DNA of 64,000 bases from Brevibacillus gelatini (GTDB lineage Bacteria > Bacillota > Bacilli > Brevibacillales > Brevibacillaceae). Numbering within the stretch: the stretch's first letter is position 1; every line of letters begins with the position of its first letter. The stretch is from assembly GCF_003710935.1 (NCBI RefSeq), contig NZ_RHHS01000008.1, forward strand, positions 62,001 through 126,000. The letters are read 5' to 3'. The position numbers were made by a program, and so were the translations under genes. Positions 16,340 to 23,601 of this stretch are shown one piece after another. The notes under the pieces are model-generated. The model saw only the letters and a list, made by a program, of their open reading frames with translations, did not search any database and was not told the DNA's origin.

Positions 16340-16600
16340 CTAGAACATCCGGTATCCTTTTTTGCGCAGGGTGGAAATCGTCCAGCCGCTGCCCACCGTT
16401 CCTGCCATTCCACAGCCGAGAATCACGGCATCCCAGATGCCCGGAACGATTTTTTGATAGATCAGCGCCCCTGCGACTACGCCTACTCCGATCACGACAG
16501 GGAGCCATGTCGTTTTCAAAATCATGTTTAAAATAAACCCAATGCCAAAACCGAGCACGGTGAACAAAACAATGGAAACCATAAATTGCAATAAACTCAT
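16340..16600 (-). CDS. yuiB: YuiB-like small membrane protein
   Basis: An 86-residue protein with two or three membrane segments (about 2-25, 30-52 and 55-75) and a basic C-terminus (STLRKKGYRMF). ATG at 16600 follows AGGAGG. Position between yuiA and yuiC and the build match B. subtilis YuiB, a putative membrane protein of unknown function. The name is by synteny more than by motif. Confidence 0.7.
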   Translation of the reverse strand: MSLLQFMVSIVLFTVLGFGIGFILNMILKTTWLPVVIGVGVVAGALIYQKIVPGIWDAVILGCGMAGTVGSGWTISTLRKKGYRMF

Positions 16601-16800
16601 CGACCGCAAGACCTCCTGCCATCGTCTCCGGCTTTGCCTGTATGCTTTTGGCAAATCAAAGGAGGACGGGCTGTTTTCGCCTTTTAGTGTAGCAAACATG
16701 GCAGATACAGGTCAATACGCATGCCTTCCGCGAGCGCAAACGAAAAGAGCCGCCGAAAATCATCCCTGACGACTCTTGCTCCATGCAACGTGTGCAGATG

Positions 16801-16941
16801 CTATTTGTTTGTGGAGATCGCTTCCCGATGTTTGTCTTTTCCTGCTCCTTCACAGTTTGGGCAATTTTCCGTGCCACCCAGGAGCAGCTGGAAATACCCT
16901 TGACCGTGGCAGTATGGGCATTGTTCATGGTTATGCCTCAT
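16801..16941 (-). CDS. yuiA: YuiA-like zinc-finger micro-protein
   Basis: A 46-residue protein with two CxxCxGxG-type knuckles, CPYCHGQGYF and CPNCEGAGK, like half of the DnaJ zinc-binding region. ATG at 16941 follows AAAGGGGAG, and the frame ends TAG at 16801. It occupies the yuiA slot between yumB and yuiB. One Zn ion is probably bound by the four Cys residues. Function unknown; a small chaperone-like or redox-sensitive adaptor is possible. Confidence 0.8.
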   Translation of the reverse strand: MRHNHEQCPYCHGQGYFQLLLGGTENCPNCEGAGKDKHREAISTNK

Positions 16942-17068
16942 GATGAGCTCCCCTTTCTCCATACATGCTCCATTTTTAATTGCATGTATTTTCAGATTAT
17001 TTAGATGTATCCAACTATATCAGAACAAAGCCGTTCTTCACAACACAGTTTTTTTCAGAAATCGCAGA

Positions 17069-17101
17069 AAAAACCGCGATGTAAGCGGAAACATCGCGGC
17101 G
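17069..17101 (-). terminator. terminator of the Nudix gene
   Basis: CCGCGATGT / ACATCGCGG stem, with TTTTTT on the minus strand, 15-47 bases after the Nudix stop. Confidence 0.85.
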
Positions 17102-17115
17102 TAGCTTCTCGATTC

Positions 17116-17598
17116 TCACTCATGCTTGAAGATTTTATAGGAAGTGTACCGAAAGACGGGATCTATCTCATAGGACTGCCCTTCCATGCCTTCCTCCCGC
17201 CTTTTATAACCAGGCAAAATAATTTTCAAATATGTGGAAGAAAGCGGATCATGTATCAGCTCCTGAATCGGCAAAAAGCGCGCCTCCGCAATCTCCCCTT
17301 CTTGTGGCCGCGGCTCGCCGCTCACGTAATCCATCCAGAACACAACCATGTTGTCGCTGATCGACTCGCGGATGACGCCTGAGCGGATGCCCGCTACCTG
17401 CCGCACGACAGCCTCGATTCCCGTTTCCTCCAAAACCTCGCGTACCGCTGCCTCGTCGACCGTCTCGCCCTCCTGCACAAACCCAGCCGGAAACGACCAT
17501 TGCCCTTTCAGCCCGCTGTACGCTTTTTTGACGACCAGCGCTTCATCTCCCCGGATGACGATCCCGCAGGCTCCCAGCCACACTTTTCCTTCGCGCAT
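17116..17598 (-). CDS. Nudix hydrolase
   Basis: A 160-residue Nudix enzyme. The box reads GFVQEGETVDEA then AVREVLEETGI (residues 39-61), matching GX5EX7REUXEEXGU exactly. Nudix proteins cleave nucleoside diphosphates linked to another group; the substrate is not predictable here. ATG at 17598 is preferred, since AAAGGAAG lies upstream and the in-frame extension would overlap the terminator of the gene above. Downstream of yumB and the 83-residue gene but separated by a terminator. Confidence 0.9.
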   Translation of the reverse strand: MREGKVWLGACGIVIRGDEALVVKKAYSGLKGQWSFPAGFVQEGETVDEAAVREVLEETGIEAVVRQVAGIRSGVIRESISDNMVVFWMDYVSGEPRPQEGEIAEARFLPIQELIHDPLSSTYLKIILPGYKRREEGMEGQSYEIDPVFRYTSYKIFKHE

Positions 17599-17649
17599 GC
17601 TGCTTTCTTCCTTTCCCTTCCTGACTGTAACCTCTTTCTGATTGTACAC

Positions 17650-17685
17650 GAAACCCCCGGCAATCGCTCGCCGGGGGACCCGTTC
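17650..17685 (-). terminator. terminator after the 17684 gene
   Basis: CCCCCGGC (17657-17664) pairs with GCCGGGGG, overlapping the stop of the 83-residue gene. Confidence 0.75.
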
Positions 17686-17935
17686 AATCGTCATCTTCGT
17701 CTAAAAGCCCATTGTTAATCATGTAGCGCAGATTTTCCCGATCCCTCTCCCGGCCCTTTTCCTTGAGCCGCTCGATGGCAGGCAGGATGAGAATATCTAC
17801 CTCACGCTGTACATGCCAGGCCAGGTCGTGTCGCCCCTGCTCTTCCAGGAAAGCGCCCACTTCCATCAGTGCATTGTACCGCTCCATTTCGTCGCGGGTC
17901 ATCAGCCCTCTGACTTGAATGCTCGCGTGACGCAT
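17684..17935 (-). CDS. small acidic helical protein, unknown
   Basis: An 83-residue protein rich in charged residues and mostly helical (GLMTRDEMERYNALMEVGAF, then RDRENLRYMINNGLLDEDDD with an acidic tail). Its ATG lies four bases after the yumB stop, so translation is probably coupled. No family recognised; no Cys or membrane segment. Confidence 0.7.
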   Translation of the reverse strand: MRHASIQVRGLMTRDEMERYNALMEVGAFLEEQGRHDLAWHVQREVDILILPAIERLKEKGRERDRENLRYMINNGLLDEDDD

Positions 17936-17938
17936 CGC

Positions 17939-19129
17939 TTACAGCTTTACCTTTTTCAGCGCAAGGCCGACGCCGCCGATTTTGTACAGGTAGCGCAGGT
18001 CGCTTGCTTTTTTCATCATCGCTGCTGTGCTGCCAAACAGCTTTTTCGAACCGACCTGGCCGATTCCCTCGCCTTTGCCGAGAGAGGCCAGCGTTCCTTG
18101 CAGATGAGGGACAAACTTTTGCGGAAGCTCTCCGCGAATGAGCGCGGCGAGGTTTTCTCCGAGCGTCTCGCCTTCCTGCACGGCGATTTGCGCTGTCGGC
18201 GGATAAGGACGGCCTTCCTCATTGAAAATAAGGGCGCAGTCGCCGACGACAAACACGTTTTCATAGCCCGGCGCCCGCAAGTATTCGTCTACTTTGACGC
18301 GGCCGCGCATGACCTCGAAGCCCGCTTTTTCCACGATGCTGTTGCCGCGGACACCCGCTGCCCAGATCACCGTTTTCGATTTGATCTCTTCTCCGGTCGC
18401 CAACAGTACTCCATCCGCCGTGCACTGTTTGATCGGGGTGCCGATTTTGAACTCGATGCCTTTGCGCTCCAGCACGTCCATGGCGTACTGAACCAGTTCG
18501 GGATCAAAGCCCGGCAGCGCAGTTGGCGCCGCTTCGATGCAATACACCTTGACCAGTTCTGGGTCCACGTCGAACTCCTGGCACAGCTCCGGCAGGCGGT
18601 CGCCCAGCTCTCCGCAAAATTCGATTCCGGTAAAGCCAGCGCCCCCGACCACAAAGGTCAGATAATCCGTGCGATGCGGCTCGTTTTTATATTTGGCAAA
18701 CATGTACTCGATATGCTCGCGAATTTGACGCACAGCGTTGATGCTGCGAATGCTGAAAGCATGCTCTTTCAGCCCTTCGATGCCAAACGTCTCCGGCTCG
18801 CTGCCAAGTCCGATCACGAGGTAGTCGTACGTCAGCACGTCGCCGTTTTCCAGCGTGACACTTTGTTCGTTTGGCTGGATCGACTGAACGGTGCCCTTGA
18901 CAAACTGCACTTTGTCCTCGTTCAAGAGTCCTTCCAGATTGACCCGCGCGTGGTCAGCCGAAGCGGTTCCTGCCGCCGGCTCGTGCAGCCAGGTCGTGAT
19001 GTAATGATAGTTGTGCTTGTTTACCAGCGTAATTTCCGCCTCGTTGTAGTTCAGCTTCTTTTGCAGTTGCAGCGTGGTAAGCAAGCCGCCATACCCTGCT
19101 CCGAGAATGAGGATTTTGGGTGTACTCAT
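17939..19129 (-). CDS. yumB: type II NADH dehydrogenase-like flavoprotein YumB
   Basis: A 396-residue FAD/NAD(P)-dependent oxidoreductase of the NDH-2 family. The FAD site is ILILGAGYGGLLT at the N-terminus and the NAD site is FVVGGAGFTGIEFCGEL in the middle; the FAD-closing motif is VFVVGDCAL. NDH-2 enzymes pass electrons from NADH to menaquinone at the inner membrane face; the C-terminal 40 residues are amphipathic and may dock to the membrane. ATG at 19129 follows AAGGGA. It is divergent from yumC, as in B. subtilis. Confidence 0.9.
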   Translation of the reverse strand: MSTPKILILGAGYGGLLTTLQLQKKLNYNEAEITLVNKHNYHYITTWLHEPAAGTASADHARVNLEGLLNEDKVQFVKGTVQSIQPNEQSVTLENGDVLTYDYLVIGLGSEPETFGIEGLKEHAFSIRSINAVRQIREHIEYMFAKYKNEPHRTDYLTFVVGGAGFTGIEFCGELGDRLPELCQEFDVDPELVKVYCIEAAPTALPGFDPELVQYAMDVLERKGIEFKIGTPIKQCTADGVLLATGEEIKSKTVIWAAGVRGNSIVEKAGFEVMRGRVKVDEYLRAPGYENVFVVGDCALIFNEEGRPYPPTAQIAVQEGETLGENLAALIRGELPQKFVPHLQGTLASLGKGEGIGQVGSKKLFGSTAAMMKKASDLRYLYKIGGVGLALKKVKL

Positions 19130-19418
19130 CGGTATCCCTTCCATTCATTGTTAATGATAACTTGAGGAAGTTTGTGCGAATTTTCACGTAGGCTGTTACG
19201 TCTAAGATGCCCCAATGAATAAAAAAATGACGGATCGGAATGATTTCCTGTCAGACTCCAAGCCGCAACCTGTGAAAAAAAGCACAAACTTGAAAACAAC
19301 AAATGTGACAATTTCTTTACAGTCACCCTCATCTTATCGGGTGCTCCCGTGATTTGCAAGGGTTTTTTGCCCATGAAGGCGAATTTTTCCCAACGTTTTT
19401 TTCTTTCGTTTATTGGGG

Positions 19419-19424
19419 TATAAT
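19419..19424 (+). promoter_or_regulatory. -10 box of yumC
   Basis: TATAAT at 19419-19424, 42 bases before the yumC start; the -35 region is a T-rich stretch without a good TTGACA match. Confidence 0.5.
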
Positions 19425-19466
19425 GGGTGGGGAGTTCGTTTTTTGAATATTCGGAGGTGCTTTCGA

Positions 19467-20477
19467 TTGAATTTTCTGCAAAAGGACGAGCAAATCTACG
19501 ACATTACGATCATTGGTGGAGGTCCTGCCGGTTTGTTCACCGCTTTTTACGGCGGGATGCGGCAGGCAAGCGTGAAAATTATTGAGAGCATGCCCCAGCT
19601 TGGCGGGCAGCTGTCGGCTCTCTATCCGGAGAAATACATTTACGATGTAGCCGGGTTCCCGAAGGTGTTGGCCCAAGATTTAATCAATAATCTGAAGGAG
19701 CAGCTTTCACGTTTTCAGCAAACCGTTTGCCTGGAAGAAAAAGTGGAAAACGTAGAGAAAAAAGCGGACGATGTATTTGAAATCACGACGGACAAAGGCG
19801 TACACTACTCCAAGTCTGTTATCATCACAGCCGGCGTGGGCGCTTTTGAGCCGCGCAGACTGGAACATCCGGATGCCGTCAAATTTGAAAAAGCCAATCT
19901 GCACTATTTTGTCACCGATCTGAACTCCTTCAAAGGTCAGCGCGTCGCCGTCGTTGGCGGCGGAGATTCCGCCCTCGACTGGTCTTTGATGCTAGAACCA
20001 ATCGCAAAAGAAGTCCACCTCATTCACCGCCGGGACAAGTTCCGCGCCCATGAGCACAGTGTCGAGATGCTCATGTCGTCCAAAGTCAACGTCAAGACGC
20101 CTTATGAAATTACCGATCTTCACGGTGAAGAGAAAATCGAACGGCTTACCCTCACGAACTGCACCACGAAAGAACAGCTCGATCTGGAAGTTGATGCTGT
20201 CATCGTCAACTTCGGCTTCATCTCCTCGCTCGGCCCGATCAAAAACTGGGGGCTTGAGCTGGAAAAAGGCGCGATCGTCGTCAACTCGCGCATGGAAACG
20301 AACATCCCTGGCATCTTCGCTGCCGGCGATATTGCCACCTATCCGGGAAAAGTCAAGCTGATTGCCGTCGGCTTCGGCGAAGCTCCAACCGCCGTCAACA
20401 ACGCCGTGGCTTACTTCAATCCGGACGCCAAATTGCAGCCGGGGCATTCCTCCAGCATGGACAACTTCAAATCGTAA
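19467..20477 (+). CDS. yumC: ferredoxin--NADP(+) reductase (YumC type)
   Basis: A 336-residue thioredoxin-reductase-like ferredoxin/flavodoxin-NADP reductase. The FAD site is [18 protein letters not shown], the NADPH site is [17 protein letters not shown], and [15 protein letters not shown] closes the flavin site. There is no CxxC pair between the domains, which separates it from thioredoxin reductase. TTG at 19467 is the start: GGAGGTG is 7 bases before it, while upstream in-frame codons have no site. It supplies reduced ferredoxin or flavodoxin, for example for radical-SAM or Fe-S enzymes, several of which lie in this window. Confidence 0.92.
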   Translation: MNFLQKDEQIYDITIIGGGPAGLFTAFYGGMRQASVKIIESMPQLGGQLSALYPEKYIYDVAGFPKVLAQDLINNLKEQLSRFQQTVCLEEKVENVEKKADDVFEITTDKGVHYSKSVIITAGVGAFEPRRLEHPDAVKFEKANLHYFVTDLNSFKGQRVAVVGGGDSALDWSLMLEPIAKEVHLIHRRDKFRAHEHSVEMLMSSKVNVKTPYEITDLHGEEKIERLTLTNCTTKEQLDLEVDAVIVNFGFISSLGPIKNWGLELEKGAIVVNSRMETNIPGIFAAGDIATYPGKVKLIAVGFGEAPTAVNNAVAYFNPDAKLQPGHSSSMDNFKS

Positions 20478-20548
20478 TCATCGCAAACTGTTGTGGCCGT
20501 CTTGCTGAAAAGCATGCGGTCACACTGCTTTGCTTTTGCAAAATCACC

Positions 20549-20592
20549 CGTCCTTGTGCCGCTTGTGCTGTTGCGGCGCAAGGATTTTTTGT
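20549..20592 (+). terminator. terminator downstream of yumC
   Basis: TCCTTGTGCCGC pairs with GCGGCGCAAGGA, followed by TTTTTT. Confidence 0.8.
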
Positions 20593-20687
20593 TACAGCAT
20601 TGGCGCAGTAGATGGTGTACGCATAGCTGCCGGCGTTCTGACGCACAGTAGAAACAGCAAAGCCCCTATGTTCTGGAGGGAAAAACC

Positions 20688-20957
20688 ATGGATTACCTCT
20701 GCCCGGTTTGCAATGGATTGGCTCCTCTCGCGCAAGCTTGTCAACGCTGCGGCACCTTGCTCGCAGACGCCGGACGGCTGTACGACTACTACGGCGATTA
20801 CAGCCCTTATCGGGAAATCGACGACGCCAAGCTGGACAACGGCTATCCGGATCGCCGCAACCACCAATGCCTGCACACAGGCTGGTGCAACTCTTGCCAG
20901 ACCGAACAAACCGTAGCTGTGCAGGAATGGACACCTGACAAGTTGTTGGATGAGTAA
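20688..20957 (+). CDS. small zinc-ribbon-like protein
   Basis: An 89-residue protein with CPVC at 5-8 and CQRCG (about 18-22) forming a likely zinc ribbon, and further Cys residues at CLHTGWCNSC. The middle is Tyr/Asp-rich (YDYYGDYSPYREIDDAKLDN). GGAGGGA precedes the ATG. The family is not recognised; DNA/RNA-binding or a protein adaptor are options. Confidence 0.7.
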   Translation: MDYLCPVCNGLAPLAQACQRCGTLLADAGRLYDYYGDYSPYREIDDAKLDNGYPDRRNHQCLHTGWCNSCQTEQTVAVQEWTPDKLLDE

Positions 20958-21084
20958 ACGAAAAACAATCTGGCATCCCGCCCCTCCCGCTTATGGATAC
21001 GGGATGCTTTTCATGCCTCGCTCTCCCTTCCAGTTTTTTCTTCCCTTTTCTCTATTTCACGCTATAGTATAAGGAATATTTGTC

Positions 21085-21106
21085 AAAGGACGGAATCAAC
21101 ATGTAA
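21085..21106 (+). promoter_or_regulatory. ribosome site with a start-stop codon pair
   Basis: AAAGGACGG at 21085-21093 is followed after 7 bases by ATGTAA (21101-21106), a start codon directly followed by stop. A TATAGT/TATAAG box lies just upstream (21063-21073). It precedes the decayed kinase/RNA ligase genes and may be leader debris. Confidence 0.3.
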
Positions 21107-21169
21107 TGCGAAAAACAGTCGACCCCCTGCACCTGTCACTGGCATCACCTTTGAGGGGAGCGTCTTTTT

Positions 21170-21255
21170 ATGAACAAACTTATCATGATGGGCGGCATTC
21201 CCGGCAGGGGCGGACCTGCTTACGAAGCTGTACTTTTTCAAAGAGGCGGATCACT
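21170..21255 (+). pseudogene. remnant of P-loop polynucleotide kinase-like gene
   Basis: ATG at 21170 follows GAGGGGAG and opens MNKLIMMGGIPGRGGPAYEA. This resembles the start of P-loop kinases of RNA-repair cassettes, which read like MNKLIMMRGIPGSGKST, but the Walker Lys-Ser/Thr is lost (GRGGPAY). The rest of the kinase is missing, and the frame runs into the RNA ligase remnant. The assignment rests on this short resemblance and the neighbour. Confidence 0.45.
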
Positions 21256-21455
21256 ATGGAAAATATTACTAAAAGTATCCGCGCACCTTTCATCTGCCCT
21301 GGTCCAGAAGCAAAACGGACGACGATCGGATTTTGCGGTTTGCCTACGCCGATTTCAAATACAGCGCTGCGAAGTTCGTGCGCAAAAATCACGTGCAAAC
21401 CGATCAGCATTGGATGGCGAAGCCTGTGGAGCCGAATATGCTGAAACTGGAGTAA
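21256..21455 (+). pseudogene. internally deleted, frameshifted RNA ligase
   Basis: ATG at 21256 (after AAAGAGGCGG) starts MENITK; a one-base loss in an A-run near 21273 shifts the frame, after which 60 codons read KYPRTFHLPWSRSKTDDDRI and then, after an apparent large deletion, YADFKYSAAKFVRKNHVQTD and QHWMAKPVEPN to a TAA at 21453. The first piece resembles the N-terminus (YPRTxHLPWS...DDR) and the second the C-terminus (AKxVRxNHVQTxxHWM) of phage- and bacteria-type RNA ligases. The nucleotidyl-transfer core with the KxDG lysine is absent, so the product cannot ligate. Confidence 0.6.
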
Positions 21456-21489
21456 CTGCTAAAGCTGATGTTATTGGCTAATGCCTCAG

Positions 21490-21540
21490 CAGCAAAAAAG
21501 GCGTGCCCGAACTCTCCCCCCGGTTCGCACGCCTTTTCCT
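21490..21540. terminator. bidirectional terminator
   Basis: AAAAGGCGTGCCCGAAC pairs with GTTCGCACGCCTTTT, flanked by A and T tracts. It ends the 21551 gene on the minus strand. Confidence 0.85.
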
Positions 21541-21550
21541 TTTCTCCCGC

Positions 21551-22189
21551 CTACTTTTTCCTCTGCTCCAGCTTTTGGGCCAGAAGCGTATTTTTTGCTT
21601 TCATTTGTTCCAGCATTTGCGGCAGCACCTCTTTGATTTTCGCCGCATCTCCCGATTCAATCGCGGCGTGGAATGCTTCGTGTGTCATGCGCATTTTTTC
21701 CATGCGGGCTTTCCTGGCATCGCGCTCTTCCTTCGTTCCCGGTATCCCCATGTTTTTCTCTTTCCACTGGGCGAGCTGCTGCTCCATTTGCTCGTTCGTG
21801 ATTTCGCCTTTTTTCACCTGCTCTTTCAGCTTGCTGACAAGCTGCCTGCGTTCCTCCCGCTTTGCCTTCCACTTCGGGTCTTCACGCAGGGCGGCATACT
21901 CGCTCATCAGCCGCTCTCGCTCCCTGAACACCTCCTGCCACTGGTTCACACTGTCCGGGGTGTATTTCTCCGCCAAAAGCAGCATGTACATCTTTTGATG
22001 GGCGCTGCCATGCATGCCGGGGTGTATTTTTTTGTGCACCTGCCCATGCTCGCCATGACTGTGCGCTGTGCGGCTTATTGGCGTCATCTCCACATCGGGC
22101 AGCCCTGCTTCCGCTGCCTGCGCGAAGCTCGGCAGAGTCAGTCCCAGCGAGATCGTTGCAATCACCATGCTGTTTTTCCACTTGTTCAT
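21551..22189 (-). CDS. exported His-rich helical protein
   Basis: A 212-residue protein with a signal peptide (MNKWKNSMVIATISLGLTLP, cleavage after FAQA-AEA). The mature N-terminus is His-rich (TAHSHGEHGQVHKKIHPGMH, then GSAHQKM). Residues 80-210 are almost all helical with many Glu, Lys and Met. This layout resembles extracytoplasmic metal or stress sensors of the CpxP/Spy kind, but the LTxxQ motif is not seen. Metal binding by the His stretch is likely; the function is unknown. Confidence 0.7.
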   Translation of the reverse strand: MNKWKNSMVIATISLGLTLPSFAQAAEAGLPDVEMTPISRTAHSHGEHGQVHKKIHPGMHGSAHQKMYMLLLAEKYTPDSVNQWQEVFRERERLMSEYAALREDPKWKAKREERRQLVSKLKEQVKKGEITNEQMEQQLAQWKEKNMGIPGTKEERDARKARMEKMRMTHEAFHAAIESGDAAKIKEVLPQMLEQMKAKNTLLAQKLEQRKK

Positions 22190-22300
22190 GCTACACTCTC
22201 CTTTACACTTCTCCGGCTTTGCCTTGTCCCTGGCGTTGCCTTTATAGGTAATTGGTTGTTTGCCTTGCCAGTCGTCAGGTTTCCCAGCAGTTGCGGCAAC

Positions 22301-22654
22301 CTAGATGGGGCGCAGCCCTTCTTTGTTCAGGCCAAACAGCTTCACCAGCCCCATCTGCTCCAGATCGTGCCGCGTCTTTGCTGTGCCATGCTGGTAAATG
22401 ATCCGGTAAATTTCCCGCAAGTTATCGTCGTATTCGTCGTTGTCCCGGTCCGGCATGTCCGACCAGAGCGTATGGCCGTGCATCCACATCATGAAGTCGC
22501 CGTGCGCACAGTTGTTGAACAAATCGCGCAGCATCCCGGCCTCCACTTCGGTTGCCTCGATTTCAAAATCGTATGTGGAGGAACCTTTTTCATCACGAAT
22601 CTCGGCTACCGTCGTCCCGGACTGCAGCGTGACGTAATATTTCTTTTTTTCCAT
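22301..22654 (-). CDS. conserved-type cytoplasmic protein, unknown
   Basis: A 117-residue protein. MEKKKYYVTLQSGTTVAEIR then STYDFEIEATEVEAGMLRDL suggest a beta-strand opening and a helix, followed by an acidic His/Trp-containing middle and a helical end. Similar short proteins occur in Bacillaceae, but I cannot name the family. GGAGATGA precedes the ATG. Confidence 0.65.
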   Translation of the reverse strand: MEKKKYYVTLQSGTTVAEIRDEKGSSTYDFEIEATEVEAGMLRDLFNNCAHGDFMMWMHGHTLWSDMPDRDNDEYDDNLREIYRIIYQHGTAKTRHDLEQMGLVKLFGLNKEGLRPI

Positions 22655-22768
22655 GGATAATCATCTCCATTCGCGAAAACTGACCTGAAAAACTTTTCCT
22701 CCTTACCTTGTGCAAAAAACGCGAAAAACATGTGTCGTTTTTGGCGAAACCTTCCTGCGCTTCCATCT

Positions 22769-22803
22769 ACGAAAAAAGCCCCCGCAAAAAACGAGGGCTT
22801 TGC
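22769..22803 (-). terminator. terminator of the 22815 gene
   Basis: AAAGCCCCCG pairs with CGAGGGCTTT; TTTTTT follows on the minus strand. Confidence 0.8.
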
Positions 22804-22814
22804 ATCCTGCTTTC

Positions 22815-22931
22815 CTATTTGTTTTCCTTGCGCAAATTGTGGCCCGTATTTTCACCAGTATTGGGCGGCGTACTGCGCGAGCCTGCTGCTGCTTCTGTCG
22901 GGCGCTTGTCTTTGTTGTTGTGCTTGGACAT
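22815..22931 (-). CDS. 38-residue hydrophilic protein, SASP-like
   Basis: ATG at 22931 follows GGGAGGG. The peptide MSKHNNKDKRPTEAAAGSRS followed by TPPNTGENTGHNLRKENK has no hydrophobic core and is rich in Asn, Lys, Gly and Thr. That build is typical of minor small acid-soluble spore proteins such as SspP or SspN, but no exact family match can be claimed. It has its own terminator. Confidence 0.55.
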   Translation of the reverse strand: MSKHNNKDKRPTEAAAGSRSTPPNTGENTGHNLRKENK

Positions 22932-22999
22932 GAGGGACCCTCCCTTGTGGTGTCGTGCTACTCGTGTAGTATGCCCCATGTCCCCGCGAAAAAAATGAA

Positions 23000-23037
23000 A
23001 CACTCTGACCCGCGAAAAACAAGCCAGAGTGTTTTGG
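23000..23037 (-). terminator. terminator of the CuA lipoprotein gene
   Basis: AAACACTCTG pairs with CAGAGTGTTTT, 12 bases beyond the stop of the 23049 gene. Confidence 0.85.
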
Positions 23038-23048
23038 TTCCGTGTTTA

Positions 23049-23441
23049 TTATTTGACTACCAGTGTCGCGACCATTTTGCCGTGATCTGGTCCGCAGATG
23101 ACATTGCAGAAAATTTTATATTCACCAGGCTGATCGACTTTCAACGTCTTGCTGCCGTCTTTTTGAATATCTACGTCCAGACCTTCAATCCCGATTCCGT
23201 GGTAGCCTTCGGTCGACGAGAAGTTGATCGTAAACTCTTCGCCTGCTTTTACTTCATAGGTATCCTGGTTGAACTTCCAGTTGCTAGCTTCGATGTTGAT
23301 CGCGGTGCCAGCAGTCGCTGCAGCGGAAGTCTCTGTAGCAGTATTGGTATTGGCTGCCTGCTCTTTATCGCCGCCGCATGCTGTCATCAGCATTGCCGAG
23401 AAGGCAACTGCCGAAACCAGCAGAGTCCACTTCTTGTTCAC
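23049..23441 (-). CDS. CuA-domain cupredoxin lipoprotein
   Basis: A 130-residue lipoprotein: signal peptide, lipobox LMTAC (Cys22), a Thr/Ala-rich linker (30-48), then a cupredoxin domain. The binuclear CuA ligand set of cytochrome c oxidase subunit II is complete: His81 (GYHGIGI) and Cys112, Cys116, His120, Met123 in FCNVICGPDHGKM. There are no transmembrane helices of a true subunit II and no oxidase genes nearby. It may carry electrons or copper at the outer membrane face. Confidence 0.85.
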   Translation of the reverse strand: MNKKWTLLVSAVAFSAMLMTACGGDKEQAANTNTATETSAAATAGTAINIEASNWKFNQDTYEVKAGEEFTINFSSTEGYHGIGIEGLDVDIQKDGSKTLKVDQPGEYKIFCNVICGPDHGKMVATLVVK

Positions 23442-23601
23442 AATGACCCCTTCTTTCTATGTGATCGATTCTATACTTCCATCTTAATGGAAAGTAGTCG
23501 TCCAAAATCTGGGAATCTGTGACCGAATCGTGACGAATTTGCTACCAATTGTTGAACGCTCAAATCATGAATATAGCCGCAGTCGTCCCGCTTTTTGTTC
23601 C

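Noticed and set aside
19138-19160. GTTAATGATAAC-like sequence upstream of yumB as a Fur box
   Set aside because: Only a partial match to the 19-bp Fur consensus; too weak to call.
17813-19165. 450-codon plus-strand frame across yumB
   Set aside because: Shadow of YumB; no family signature or start signal.
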